A stretch of DNA of 64,000 nt from Alopecurus myosuroides (GCA_028641055.1 CM054062.1:231202696-231266695); one strand, 5' to 3'. Shown: positions 22,939 through 34,210, numbered from the stretch's first letter. The notes: generated by a model from the sequence alone, not told the origin. Made by a program: numbers and translations.

Positions 22939-24036
22939 ATGTCCAGTGATGCTGAGCGACTTGCTGCCGAGAAGGCTGCCATCGAGGGTGCCACCGCTGC
23001 TGCTGCCTCCGCATTCGCGTCTACTACGGCTACGGCCAACTGGCCGACTGAAGGATATAATACGCTTATACCTCTCCTGTTTATTTCTATATGTGCAGTA
23101 CTAGTAGTTTGCCTAGTTGTTTCTACCATTGATCTAGTAGGCGAGAATATTTTTAAATATCAGTCTGTTTACGTCATGCTCATGATTTATTCTTGGATTA
23201 ATATAATCAGAAAATTTCTTAAATACTCAACAATCCAAAAACCTATTTTGTGTAGGCAATTTTCGATTCATGGTTTTGCTAGCGCACTGAAACCGGACCC
23301 GTTTATGGGGACACACTTTAAGCGGTGGCAGACCAAAACAATCTTATGGCTCACGAGTACGAACGTGTTCTGGGTCACTGGTGTCACTCCCACGGGAACG
23401 ATTACTCCTGAACAGGAGAAGGGGTTTAGGGATGCCACCGTCGTCTTTGTTGGATGCGTTCTAAGCGTGATCGGAGATAAGTTTGGTGACGCATATTTAC
23501 AGATGCGGATTAGCAAGGACTTGTGGGAGGTGCTCGAATCTAAATTCGGCGCAACCAATGCTGGAAGCGAGATCTACACTACAAAGCAGTTCCATGATTA
23601 CAGAATGGTCAAAAACCGTTCTGTGTTGGAGCAGGCTCATGAGATACAGTGCATCTCTAAGGAGCTTGACCTTCTTAATTGTGAGCTAGCGGGCAAGTTT
23701 GTCGCGGGATGCATCATCGCCAAACTGCATCGCCAAGCTGCCTAATTCCTAGAGGAGCTTTGCCACCACTCTAAAAAGTCCGAGACGTGAATTCTCAGTG
23801 GAGGGAAAAGGACTCGCATGGAAAAGGGAACGAAGGGACTTCTGCGGCCAATATGGTACATAAGAACTACAACTTCCACAAGAACAAGGCGAGGATTGAT
23901 GTCCAACAGAATACCGACTTCAAGAAGAAGGCTAAAAAGACCTTCAAAAAGGATAAAAAGAAAAATGACTGCTTCACTTGTGGTTCACTGGAACACTGGG
24001 ATGTGAAGTGCCCAAACAAGTGCAAGAAGCCATGAC
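22939..24036 (+). pseudogene. Copia element H gag
   Basis: The frame from ATG 22939 opens with an Ala/Glu-rich stretch (MSSDAERLAAEKAA). It then passes through about 70 hydrophobic, non-Gag-like residues (about 23060-23265), which look like an unspliced intron or leader. From SIHGFASALKPDPFMG (23260 on) it matches Copia Gag well, with HFKRWQTKTILWLT and LWEVLESKFGATN. A stop at 23743 separates this from the next frame (23787-24036), which has a CCHC zinc knuckle, CFTCGSLEHWDVKC, with the C-X2-C-X4-H-X4-C spacing, in a Lys-rich context. The protein would package element RNA. Confidence 0.75.
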
Positions 24037-24056
24037 AGGATTCCAAGGCTGTCGAC

Positions 24057-24485
24057 ATGATTGTGAGCAACAATGAGAATGGGGCATCTGGCTACGGTAA
24101 TTTGTTTACAGTGTTTTCAGTTTGTCAGTCTACAGATTGGTGCATTGACACAGGTGCAAATATTAATGTGTGTGTTGGCATCTCATCGTTTTCTTCTTAT
24201 CAAGTCACAGGGAACGGGTCCGTATTGATGGGGAATGGCGTAAGTGCTTCTGTACTTGGTGTTAGCACGATCTATCTGAAGTTTACTTCGGGAAGGACAG
24301 TGCAACTCAAGAACGTGCAGCATGTCCCGGCCATCAAGAAGAATCTCGTTAGTGACTCCCTTCTATATAGAGAAGGGTTTAAGTTGGTTTTCGAGTCTAA
24401 TAAAGTAGTTGTTACGAAATATGGACTGTTTGTTGCAAAAGGTTATGAGTGTGGAGGTCTGTTCCGCTTTTCATTCGAGTGTTGA
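24057..24485 (+). pseudogene. Copia element H aspartic protease
   Basis: The active site WCIDTGANINVC lies about 27 residues in, and the region LKNVQHVPAIKKNLVSDSLL is the usual Copia protease C-terminal block. It follows gag in the same frame after a stop (24034-24036), as in Copia polyproteins where gag and pol are one ORF. The frame ends at 24483-24485. Confidence 0.75.
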
Positions 24486-25204
24486 TGAAACAGAAGTTTG
24501 CCATTCACGTCTTTGTCACATTGGTTTCAGTTGCATGACACGGTTAGCAAAATTGAATTTAATTCCAAGTTTCACTTTAGCCAAAGGTTCTAAGTGCTAT
24601 TTGTGGGTACAAGCAAATCAACCTCGTAAGCCCCATAAGGCTGCGGAGGAGAGACAATTGGCGCCGTTAGAACTCATACATTCCGATCTTTGTGAGATGA
24701 ATGGTGTGTTGACTAAAGGTGAAAAGAGATACTGCATGATGTTAATAGATGACACTACTAGATTTTGCTATGTATATCTGTTAAACACTAAAGATGAGGA
24801 TCTACACTATTTTAAAACTTATAAGGCAGAAGTTGATAATCAATTTGAAAAGAAAATTAAACGAATCTGGTCAGATCGTGGTTGAGAGTATTTCTCTAAT
24901 GAGTTTGAATATTATGAACAAACACATGATGAAATTTCTGAGGAGGGTGATGAGGAAACTCTTGGTAGGGGCAAGAGACAGAGGACTGCAAAGTCTTTTA
25001 GTGATGACTTCGTTGTATACCTTGTGGATGATACTCCACTTCTATTTTAGAAGTTTATGCACCTCCAGATGCTGACTACTGGAAAGAAGCAGTCCGTAGC
25101 GAGATGGACTCCATCATGGCTAACAGGACATGGGAGATCACTGAACGTCCCTATGGTTGTAAAGCAGTTGGATGTAAGTGGGTGTTCAAAAAGTGGGATC
25201 TTAA
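24480..25204 (+). pseudogene. Copia element H integrase start and RT start
   Basis: The GAG-pre-integrase zinc-type region (CHSRLCHIGFSCMTRLAK) and the beginning of the integrase core (LELIHSDLCEMNG, then the YCMMLIDDTTRFCYVYLL block) are present. An in-frame TGA interrupts WSDRG*EYFSNEF near 24883. The integrase then jumps to an acidic linker (HDEISEEGDEETLGRGKRQR), so most of the core is deleted. After one more frameshift the RT opening is seen (PDADYWKEAVRSEMDSIMAN, then CKAVGCKWVFKKW) up to about 25190. Confidence 0.75.
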
Positions 25205-25950
25205 CCATTGAGAACGAGAGTGGACAAGATGTAGAATATTTTGTCTACGATTTTATGGGGCAACCGTACGAGTGAGAAGAAGAGAAGAGAGAGTTGCCCG
25301 TTTTGTTGCATTCTACCATTCCATTCGTCAAAACGATGCTCATGATGATTTTCAAGAAGATGTCATGGAGGAGTGGTGAAAATGGTATTGTCAACAAAAC
25401 GAGTAGTTACTATTGTTTGTATATTTGTATTCGACGGCTATCTGATGAACTATTGTTTGTATTATTGTGTACAATTATTTGTGTTGTAAGAAATAATTAA
25501 ACTATTTATTTTATAATTTTATGCTTTTATTTGATCTGCTATGATCTGCATGTTTGTTTGTATGAGGTTTCCCACGCCCCACGGACGCGCGCTATTTAGG
25601 GCATGTACAATGGTTGATAGCACGTCTTATCTTAAATTTTTTGATAAGACTAAAAAAACATGATGTACAATGGATTATCTCTTAGCATTTTCTCTAATAA
25701 ACAGATTTGCTAAAAATGTGGTGAGACAATTGTGCTAAGAGATCATCTCTTCGTTAAGAGAAGGCAAACCTCTTTTTTTCGTTTCTCTCTCCTCCAATTC
25801 AGCTTTCGTCCTACGTGGCACTGCTAAGATATAACCATTGTACGTGCCCTTAGGCGCATCTAAAAACGCTATCGCGTCACGCGAGTTGTAAATGTTAAAC
25901 TGGGGCCGCAAACACGATATAGCTCGCAGCGGTTGAGCCTCTGTTAGAGA
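25205..25950 (+). mobile_element. PIF/Harbinger-like 3' remnant
   Basis: A short coding piece (25205-25400) reads as GQPYE, then after a shift RRREERVARF and NDAHDDFQEDVMEEW, which resembles the C terminus of PIF/Harbinger-type proteins. Near 25930-25955 the minus strand shows agcatctctaacagaggctc, close to common Harbinger ends. A MITE sits between. The assignment rests on recalled motif style and is tentative. Confidence 0.4.
25596..25852. mobile_element. Tourist-like MITE, 251 bp
   Basis: The MITE is 25599-25849. Its ends form an inverted repeat: gggcatgtacaatggtt at the left, gggcacgtacaatggtt on the opposite strand at the right. A TTA triplet flanks each side (25596-25598 and 25850-25852), the target duplication of PIF/Harbinger-derived elements. 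It has no coding capacity. Confidence 0.8.
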
Positions 25951-26506
25951 TGCTGTTAGAACTTCTTGAAATTTCACGCAAGCATCGACGGGAGGGCACG
26001 CGCGCGAGTACCAGCACTACTGTGGATATACACTGCTACGCTTCGACACGTAATTAATTCTGTTTAAAGCTAGCTTCTCTATGGATCACATGCATTGTTG
26101 AGGTCGCCAGCACACTGCAAAAGACCGAAAGCAAGGCAAAGCTCCCGTTTTCCTGGAGGTTGCAATGCAACAGTTTCCCCACAATCTACGACTTAAAGAT
26201 AAGTAACTGCTACTACCTCTTTTAACCTTTTTGTAAGGAAAAAAAATTAATGCTGATCGTCGTTCGGACACGTAATGTACTATGCACAAAGTCCAATCAG
26301 CTAGCAGCAAGCGGCAAAATACGCGCGATCTGGAGAGTAGTGTCGGTAGTATACCGTTACCGCTTGCTTAGCGTCACATGAACAGATCAGGCCAAGTTTA
26401 TAGTTGGAGTACCAGCTTTCTGCGGTTAGCCAAGTATTGGAGTGTGCCATATACAGTACATGATATATTTTCTACAGTAAATTCCAGGCCTCAGTGAATA
26501 TGTCTT

Positions 26507-26635
26507 ACTTCCTCCGTTCCAAATTGTAAGATGTTTCAACTCGATCATGTGTACGTACTACTGTCATCTTAGTGTATACATATATGGTCATTTTAAAAAA
26601 TTCAAAATATTTTAATTTCAAAACCGAGTGAGCAT
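26507..26635. mobile_element. Stowaway-like MITE, degenerate
   Basis: The left end reads acttcctccgttccaaattg, the well-known Stowaway/Mariner terminus of grasses. The right end aaaccgagtgag is a weak match to the expected complement. It lies about 2.25 kb before the LBD start codon. Confidence 0.5.
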
Positions 26636-26639
26636 GTCA

Positions 26640-28884
26640 GTGCACGCATACCGCATACGGCCGACTTTCGGATTGCCGATCGACGCGTTTTCTTCCAGCT
26701 AGCACACTCGCATATACTCATAAATTAGCTAATTAATTAAGACCCTAGCAAGCGATTAGTACAATAAATTTTCTCCCATCTATATATCGTCAAAGGTTTT
26801 TGACCGGTTAACGCTGATATAATTAACTGGCAGGCTTTAATTACGTACTACTATCTGTACGGCGTTCCGCGTGACGCGGCGTGGTGATCAGTCGATCTGG
26901 TAAGTCTCTCGTTCCATTCATGGTCGGCGACGGAAACTGTACGATGGAGAGAACCGGGAAACTGTTGCGCAGCGCCGCTACGGCGCGGCGGCGTGACGCG
27001 CGCAGGCAGCCACCGGAATGGCGGTTGTCCTTTTTGGTTAAGTATTCGGCATGTAACGGCCGAGAGACGATTAATGGATTCATTCCAAAGAAACAAATAC
27101 GGGAGGAGAAACAAAACGGATGATGATGATGCATGATAAAGCGCGTGGCCAATGCATTGATTTTTTTTTCTACGCATTGGAGTATTAGTTAGCAGGTATT
27201 TTTGTACGTACATATATATACATACGTACGTACATACTTTTGGAGCAAAGAGCAGATACGTACACGGCACTCCATAACTTAAGCGCACACTTCCTTTTAA
27301 GTTGGACATTGCAATTCTACGCATGCTGAAAAACGACGTGTTCAGAAAATATCAATGGCTTAGCTACCTGCTGGACTTGTACGTTAATCTAACCGTCCAT
27401 CGATCGGTTTCAGTTAATCTAATCATTTCTGTTTTGGCGGAGAAGTTAATCTAATCATTAACTTGTCATGTGATCAACTCATGTCCAACTTGTACATATA
27501 CTAATTAATCCCAGATAATGCAGAGTAGTAAGTAGGTTATTGGTCAAAAGAGAAGCAAGTACGGCTAGCTAGCCGATCGAACATCCATGGATCGGTCGCT
27601 GTTGCGCGAAAAGATGAGAGCTAGAAAAAAGAAAATCCAAATATATATATCTACATGTGCGCGCGTTTGCTCCCTCGATCGATCGTGTGTCAAACGATCA
27701 CATCAGAGATGCATGCATATATAGGGTGGCAGGCAGCGATAGGCGGTGGTAATGGTGAATGCATGCACAGTGGCAGTGCGTCGTGCCGCCTCTGCGAGAA
27801 GTGAAAAGTCTTTGACCGCAACGGCCGCCTATGGATCGATGGCAAGTGAAGTGAAGTCAGTAGCTTAAGCTACTGAGCTCGATCATGCAATGCATCGACG
27901 CCTATAAAAAACTCGAATAGGAGCTACGTACTGGCGCGCAATACGTACGTAGCGTATGGAGGGGAAGAATGTCATGTTAGGCTCACGTGGGGAGACTATA
28001 CAGAGCTACCCCAAGCCCGTCGCGCACTGTAGCAGCGGTGGAATGTGCGCGCGTGAGAGAGACCCGTCGGGCCGGCCGGAGTCCACACCAGCAATGGATG
28101 GATGTTCTCTGGGAGAAATAATCAATTCTGCGAGAGACTTTCCATCTGTACGAACGAACGAACCGATCGAGCATATGTGTGTGTGTGCGACGGACGACGG
28201 ATGTGTCGTTGCAAGCGAATTGGGAGAGGGACTGTGTGCGCGTATGCATGCTTGCTTCACGCAATGTTCTAGCCCTTAAGAGAGCGAAAGAGCAGAAAGA
28301 GAAGTGTGTAGAGAGGGAAAGAGAGAGCAGGCCGGGTGGTACCAGCTGCCCGCGCGCGGCTAGGCTTCCTTCCATGCCGTGGCTTTAAAGTCTCATCAAT
28401 ACCACAAAAACAAAACTATACATGTACAAATATATGCATGGTAGTAGTAGGACTAGCTAGTTGGGAAAGAACTACTACTACTCCATATTTATTTTGAATG
28501 AAGAAACGGAAAAATATACTAGGAAAATCGGAAATGGAACTTGTAACCCCCATGACCTTCCACCAATAGGACAAACACCAAAAGGAGAGGGATGAGACGA
28601 GTTGAGATGGAGCGAGGGAGACTCTTCCCATATATATTACGCATATGCCCTTCCTCTTCCTCCTCTACTATATTGGCAGCCTGACCTCCTCCCCGTTCCA
28701 CCCTCCTCCTCCCTCTCTCTCTCTACCAGCACAGGCGAACGCGCTTGTTTTATCCTATAACTAGTAAGCGCCTATAGCCGATATAAGGAGAGGAGAGTGA
28801 TCGATCGAGCGAGCGGCCTGGTAAAAAGCTCTTCTGAGCGATCGATCGACCGACCGACCGAGGGCCCGGATCGACGACCCAGCA
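26640..28884 (+). promoter_or_regulatory. Upstream region of the LBD gene
   Basis: Low-repeat DNA with no transposon signature and no convincing other gene. TATA-like strings are cctataaaaaact at 27901-27913 and ccatatatatta near 28628-28639. A CT microsatellite (28712-28724) lies in the probable leader. I cannot fix the transcription start. Confidence 0.45.
28712..28724 (+). repeat. CT microsatellite in LBD leader
   Basis: A short ctctctctctct run about 160 bp before the LBD start codon. Such pyrimidine runs are common in plant 5' leaders. Confidence 0.6.
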
Positions 28885-30567
28885 ATGAGCTCGGGCGGCG
28901 GCGCCAGCACGCTTGGTGGCTGCGGCGGCCCGAGCGGGAGCGGCGGCAGCGGAGGAGGAGGGCTCGGTGGTGGCGGCGGCGGCGGCGGGCCGTGCGGCGC
29001 GTGCAAGTTCCTCCGTCGCAAGTGCGTGAGCGGGTGCATCTTCGCGCCCTACTTCGACTCGGAGCAAGGCGCGGCGCACTTCGCGGCGGTGCACAAGGTG
29101 TTCGGCGCCAGCAACGTCTCCAAGCTCCTCCTCCAGATCCCCGGCCACAAGCGCCTCGACGCCGTCGTCACCATCTGCTACGAGGCGCAGGCCCGCCTCC
29201 GCGACCCCGTCTACGGCTGCGTCGCCCACATCTTCGCCCTCCAGCAGCAGGTATTAACTTTAGCACTTCATTATTGATCGATCGATCATCAGCGCGCGGC
29301 TTCCTTGCATGCAATTCTTTCTTTGGAGGGAATTAAAACCTAGCCAGCCATCCAACCCGCTGCCATACCATGCGTATGGATCTGGATCTTTTCCGCGCGC
29401 GGGCGGGAGTAATTAGTATTCCGGTCTGGCTTTGGCGTGTTTCTTTGTAGAGAAAGGTAAGTCTTACTTTGGGAAGAGCCGGGGAGGGAGGAAATTAACA
29501 CGGGCAAGCCAAGCAACGGCAGTGCGAAAAGGGGCACGCCAAGCGCTAAACCGGGAGACTGCTTCCCCAGTTTGCGATGGATGAATGATATTGCGCACGA
29601 CGTCTCATCCGTCGCGCCCGGGACGTCGTCCGATCCCCTCCGCGCCCGTCGATCGGACACACATCCTTCGCGCCACGTGCGCGCGCGCACGTACGTACCG
29701 TCTCGGGCTTTGGGGTTTGAACAGAAACCAAGGAGTGGTGGTGCTGACTGCCCTGCTGGGCTCTCGAGCCTCGATCTGCACCCCATGAGAACAAAAATTA
29801 AGCCCTAGCACCAATCTCTAGTCCTAGAAGTTCCAACCAAATTCCCCCTTTGTTTTTTCAGGACCAGTACGTGCTACCCTAATCGATCATCTTCTTTCTT
29901 TCCCTTCGTCATCAGTTCGTTGCATGCATGTTTTGATCTGTACATTTGCTGTCTCAGATGATGTTGTGGTTTGAACTGATGCTATGTGTACTAACGCATG
30001 AATGTATGTATGTGTGTGTCACGTCCTGCTCTCCAGGTGGTGAATCTCCAGGCCGAGCTGACCTACCTGCAGACCCACCTGGCCACCCTGGAGCTGCCGT
30101 CGCCGCCGCTGCCGGCGGCCCCGCAAATGCCGATGGCCATGCCGGCCCACTTCTCCATCTCGGACCTCCCGTCGTCGACCCACATCCCGACCACCATCGA
30201 CCTCTCCGCACTCTTCGACCCGCCGGCGCAACCGCAGTGGGCGCTACAGCAGCATCACCTGCAGCACCAGCTCCGCCAGCCGTCATACGGCGCACCGCTG
30301 CCCAGGGGCTCGTCCAGCATGACAGAGGGCTCGGCGGGCAGGCGGCGGCGGCGACCTGCAGGCGCTGGCGCGGGAGCTCCTGGACCGCCACGGCCGGTCC
30401 GGCGTCAAGCCCGAGCTGCCACCGCCACCGCCGCCACACCCAAGATGATCCATGGGCAGTGTGCAGCTGTGCAAAGAGGGAGCTGGTACGTGACATGGCA
30501 GGAGAGAGATCAAGTTAATTGGCGCGCGGCAATAACGAGAGGGATTATCGGGATCGGTGGCGGCTGA
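28885..30567 (+). CDS. LOB-domain transcription factor, LBD18/LBD30 type, two exons, C-terminal frameshift
   Basis: Exons 28885-29250 and 30037-30567, with a 786-bp GT-AG phase-0 intron after codon 122. The N terminus is Gly/Ser-rich (residues 1-35). The LOB domain follows, with the zinc-type C block [11 protein letters not shown] plus VSGC (Cys37, 40, 47, 51), a GAS block (FGASNVSK, 73-80), and a leucine-zipper-like coil that runs across the splice junction ([13 protein letters not shown] to [12 protein letters not shown]). Proteins of this class are nuclear DNA-binding regulators of lateral root and vascular development. The domain and exon structure match Arabidopsis LBD18/LBD30. Near 30330-30352 the frame shifts: the conserved tail [14 protein letters not shown] lies in frame +2 and stops at 30446. 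As read, the protein is 298 aa with a foreign Arg-rich tail; the intact form would be about 258 aa. No transposon interrupts it. Confidence 0.9.
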
Positions 30568-31720
30568 TGGCGAGCAGCGGTCGAGTGTAGGTAGAAGCAT
30601 GCAGCAGCATCGGCCGGTTTTCGCGTATCCACCTTGTTGTTAACCAGGGGTGCAAGGGGTGCCCACTTGCACCATATTCTACATTTGATTTGGCTTTTCC
30701 TCCAACAGAGGACGGTGGAGCTCCGTCGATCCATCGGTCGCCTTCCTAGTCAGTAGAAGTTAGTAGTTTGACATGTAGTAGCAGCAGCAGTGTTACTTTT
30801 GTTCGCCACCGGCCGTTCCATTAATTGCAAGATTTTTAAGAAGCTTCTATTCCTGGCTAGCATACATATCTCTCTCGCCTCCATCACACTAGCTTGCTTT
30901 ACTTTGGTCCGTAGCTATTAGCTAGCGGCTGTTTCAGAGCAATTTATGGCATTCTCTAAGTTAGTTTTGCAACTGCATGCAAACTGAGCACTTTCTTCTT
31001 TGAGCGAGATGGAGAAATTGTGAGTGCACTATAGTTTATACTTTGTGTATTTATTTCCTGCAATGCAATGGCCGGCGGTGCTGTGACGCAACAGTACACT
31101 GAAGTCACTTCCTACTTGGAGTCACGAACAACAGCTCAGCAGCTCTCTGGATAGAGGACATGTGTGAGCGGCCCCACGTTTGAGTAGATGAGAGGGAAAA
31201 AAGGAATATGGTTTTGGTCAGTCTATTTGTCAGGGATCGATCGAGCTTTGACTATGACCATTGCTATGTGCTGTCCGCCGCTGTTGCTTGTAGGTATACG
31301 TTGCCCCCCGTATCCTGGTGTCGGTTGGAAAGTGAAAGTTCTGCTACTCTCCCAATACCTGTATTTTTCATTCTCAGTTCTAGGTTTGTGCATTATGCAT
31401 CTGAGGTCAAACATATAAATGGCTAAGTTTATTTTTTATCCAATCAATATAGATTAATATTTTAGGTTAGACATACACTAGTTGTTGGGGTTTGTTGCAC
31501 GGCAGTGCCATACGGGATGGCTAGAGTGGTGTGAGGCTAAAGGGGCGAGCGACGACGTGCGTACGCGGGATTGGATACGAGTACAAAGATGTTGAGACGT
31601 ACGGCTCTCGATGATGTAACACCCCTAATCCTGCATGGAACTCTAAAGCACTTGGATCAACATAGAGTACAAGGTTGCTCCTTTAGCTGTGTTGGTGCTA
31701 CTTCTCTCATTTTCTCCGAA
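30568..31720. other. 3' flank of the LBD gene
   Basis: Contains the probable 3' UTR and low-repeat intergenic DNA. No gene or element was recognised. A 26-bp string at 31450-31475 recurs with three changes at 34096-34121. Confidence 0.4.
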
Positions 31721-32156
31721 CGTGTTTGGTTCACAACACGTAATTTCAGTCTTTTGCATTCGTGCCCAGTTGGGTCTGGTCTTGGAAAAACGCGACCCGA
31801 ACCATGTTGTACACTACGTTTTTGTTGCCCACAAAGTTCTAACCAGACCCGTTTGGTTGGGACCAAGAGAATGTACTCTGGTTGTTTAGTGGGCTGTAAG
31901 TCCAAAACAATTTCAAAGTGCGGCTGTTTGGTTACCTTCTCCTACGGTACTGTTCTCAGCACCTCTTCCAGTGGTGCGCTTACCAGCATAAATGCCAGGC
32001 ATAAGCAGAGTAGTAGCAGGAAAAAAATAGGCATAGTGATAACCACGACGATAACCGCCTAATAGGCATAAGCTGAGTACTAATAGACACGACAAAAGTA
32101 TTAGCAAAAGTACTTACAAAGACAACAACATAAGTTCTGGACAGAGGACCATGGCA

Positions 32157-33562
32157 CTAGGCAACGGGCGGGGTAGTGGCACGGATAAGCAGAATGTTCC
32201 TGGGATGCGTCTCGCACTTGCTGATGATCTCCAAGCCATCGCTGTCGGAGACGGTGACCCTGAACTCATCATCCGTGAGGACCTTGAAGGTGAGGAGGTT
32301 GCCGATCTTTAGGTTGTGGAACATAGGAAAAACTGGCCAACCATTGAAGTCCACGATACTAACCCTCCAGTTGCAGCCAGTCTTGGTCTCCAAGATGATC
32401 TCCTTTGGAATCTGTCCAAGATGCTCATGAAAGGCGGGAGGGATAGGAAGCAAATCCAACCCAGGTGCAAGGAGAACCTTGCTGAAGTTTGTTGGATATC
32501 TCCTCATGGAAGTGGCCTACAACCACCTTCTTCCGCTTAGCAGCACTCGCTTCAGCACAGTTCCTGACGACATCTTTGCCCTTCGCCGACTGCAAAATCA
32601 GAAATGAACAAGTTAGTCTTAGAGCTTGAACGGGTTATGGCCTCATATATGAAACAAGCACATTCGAGAATGTCCAAGTGTGGGAACTAAAGGATTAAGA
32701 GGAATGACCATGTTCTGATCATTGTGCAAGGTCATTTAGACCAACACCTTCAAATTGGTTGCATAGTTGAATCATTGGCCCTATTAAATAATGCAAGAAC
32801 CAATGGCCTCGAGATCATGGACACAGAAAAGCATGATGCAGCTTTGGTCCACCAGACAAGCCAACAAAACCAAGTAAAATCCACCTCCATTTATGACTAG
32901 TTCATGATTTTCATCATCGGTGTGGAGAAAAATCGACATGGATACAACACAATTTTCCCAAAAGATGATCTCCTAGTACCACTAGCAATGCCCAAAATTT
33001 AAATGTGTGCACAACATGATTTACTACAAGACACCTCTTGAAAAATCAAAACATCCTCACCATCGTACAACAAGCCTCATATACGATCATCGGATAGAAC
33101 GAAAATGCAGAGATAAATTTACAATGGACTCAGAGATTTCACGCACAACACGCAAGCAGAGTCGGGCTACATGACCAAAGATGAAGCACACAAGGGTTGT
33201 ACATCCAATTTCGGTCCTGTAGTCACGGCCCTGTCACGTAGTTGGACGAATATAACCCCTAATCTATCCCCGAAACTAGAATAAAACCCCAAATCCGTAA
33301 TCAGTCTAACTAATCATATAGATCTGGCGACGTACTACAAAGAAACATTGAAACAAATCAGGTTGTAATCTACAACACTAGTGCACGAATAGACTAACAG
33401 CAAAATTGGCGGAGAACCACAAAATACCATACCCAGTCGCAGATCGAACCCTAAAATATAGCATGTCTACTATGCTTGTCGACCTGCAACCATGTAAGTA
33501 CTATGATCCACAGATTTAAGCTACAAGGGTGAGGCAGAGGTTGGATAAGGTCTTACTGTCAT
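32157..33562 (-). pseudogene. B3-domain gene remnant, two exons
   Basis: The frame 32507-32159 (116 aa) reads as a B3 DNA-binding domain: FSKVLLAPGLDLLPIPPAF, IPKEIILETKTGCNWRVSI, and GNLLTFKVLTDDEFRVTVSD, with the alternating strands typical of plant B3 proteins. Upstream, an acceptor (ttttgcag, 32590) and a donor (gtaagacc at 33556) define a 967-bp intron. The upstream exon has an ATG at 33562 that would join to SAKGKDVVRN and a basic AAKRKKVVVGHF stretch. That frame does not match the B3 frame at about 32508, where a TAG lies in the B3 frame, so one frameshift separates them. It could also be a real short gene that starts at 32507 with a spliced leader. I favour a decayed copy. Confidence 0.6.
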
Positions 33563-33726
33563 TGTTGCAGCACGCCCGAGGAAGAATGCCTCCACGATCG
33601 ACGAAGAGGAGACGCAGCTTGCTCGTCGAAGAGCGGCTGCCCGGCCTTCCGCTTCTACTCCCGCTTTCACCGCTGCAGATGGTGTTGACCGTTGGGCTAT
33701 GCTCGTGCTGAAAGTAGGGGAACCGC

Positions 33727-33748
33727 CGATGGAGAGAGAGAGAGAGAG
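33727..33748 (+). repeat. GA microsatellite
   Basis: A run of gagagagagagaga. On the minus strand it is a CT tract just upstream of the B3-gene first exon, as expected of a leader or promoter. Confidence 0.6.
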
Positions 33749-33859
33749 GTGAGAGAAGACGTGCAAATGGAGTGAGTGAGGAGAGGTAGCGGTGAGGGGA
33801 TTTATGGCGTGTGTTCCCGAAGGGACGCGGCGCCCCTGCCCTGCATGTGCAACACCCAA

Positions 33860-34210
33860 CCGATTTTTTCCTAGGGGAGGGTGGCTCTGCGGAAACGGCC
33901 GATTCAGTCGTTCCTCGAGGAATTTGCCGACAGTACTTTAAGTTTCGTGCAGATGCAGATATACGAAACGGGCCAAGAGACCAAACGGGTCAAAAATGCA
34001 TCTGCGAAGGCTGTATCGGGCCTCCGTGGGCAACCAAACACGCCCTCTGTGTGTGAGAGAGTTTTTCTCATGGTGTCTGTGTGATCCAAAAAAAATAGAT
34101 TAGTATTTTAGGTCTGACATATATAGAAATGGTTGTTACGTGACAGATGATTTCAATTATGTTTATAACGTCTTGAATACAACTTACATAAGTTACATGC
34201 ACACATCGAT
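33860..34210. other. Flank between B3 remnant and LINE
   Basis: No gene recognised. It contains aaccaaacacg at 34032-34042, the inverted match to cgtgtttggtt at 31721-31731, and the 26-bp direct repeat copy at 34096-34121. Confidence 0.4.

Larger units (their letters stand above)
20585..25204 (+). mobile_element. Element H: decayed Copia retrotransposon
   Basis: LTR or leader (20585-21253, resuming at 22880), gag, zinc knuckle, protease, the start of integrase and a short piece of RT follow in the order expected for Copia. A solo LTR is nested in the 5' part. Stops and frameshifts break every domain, the integrase core is internally deleted, and RT ends after its first 40-50 residues where Harbinger-like sequence begins. 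No 3' LTR is present. Confidence 0.8.

Noticed and set aside
26841..28388. Frames of 60-157 codons on both strands upstream of the LBD gene
   Set aside because: No recognisable domains, mutually overlapping, low-complexity composition; treated as intergenic/promoter DNA.
28797..29336. Long Arg-rich frames overlapping LBD exon 1, including one on the opposite strand
   Set aside because: They are shadows of a GC-rich coding exon. The LOB-domain frame has the conserved motifs and a proper splice donor.
29946..30518. Frame through the LBD intron end into exon 2 with an Ala/Pro-rich product
   Set aside because: It is out of frame with the LOB coil and begins in the intron; it is a composition effect.
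31571..32062. 163-codon plus frame downstream of the LBD gene
   Set aside because: No domain or homologue recognised, and its flanks hold repeat-like strings; not supported as a gene.
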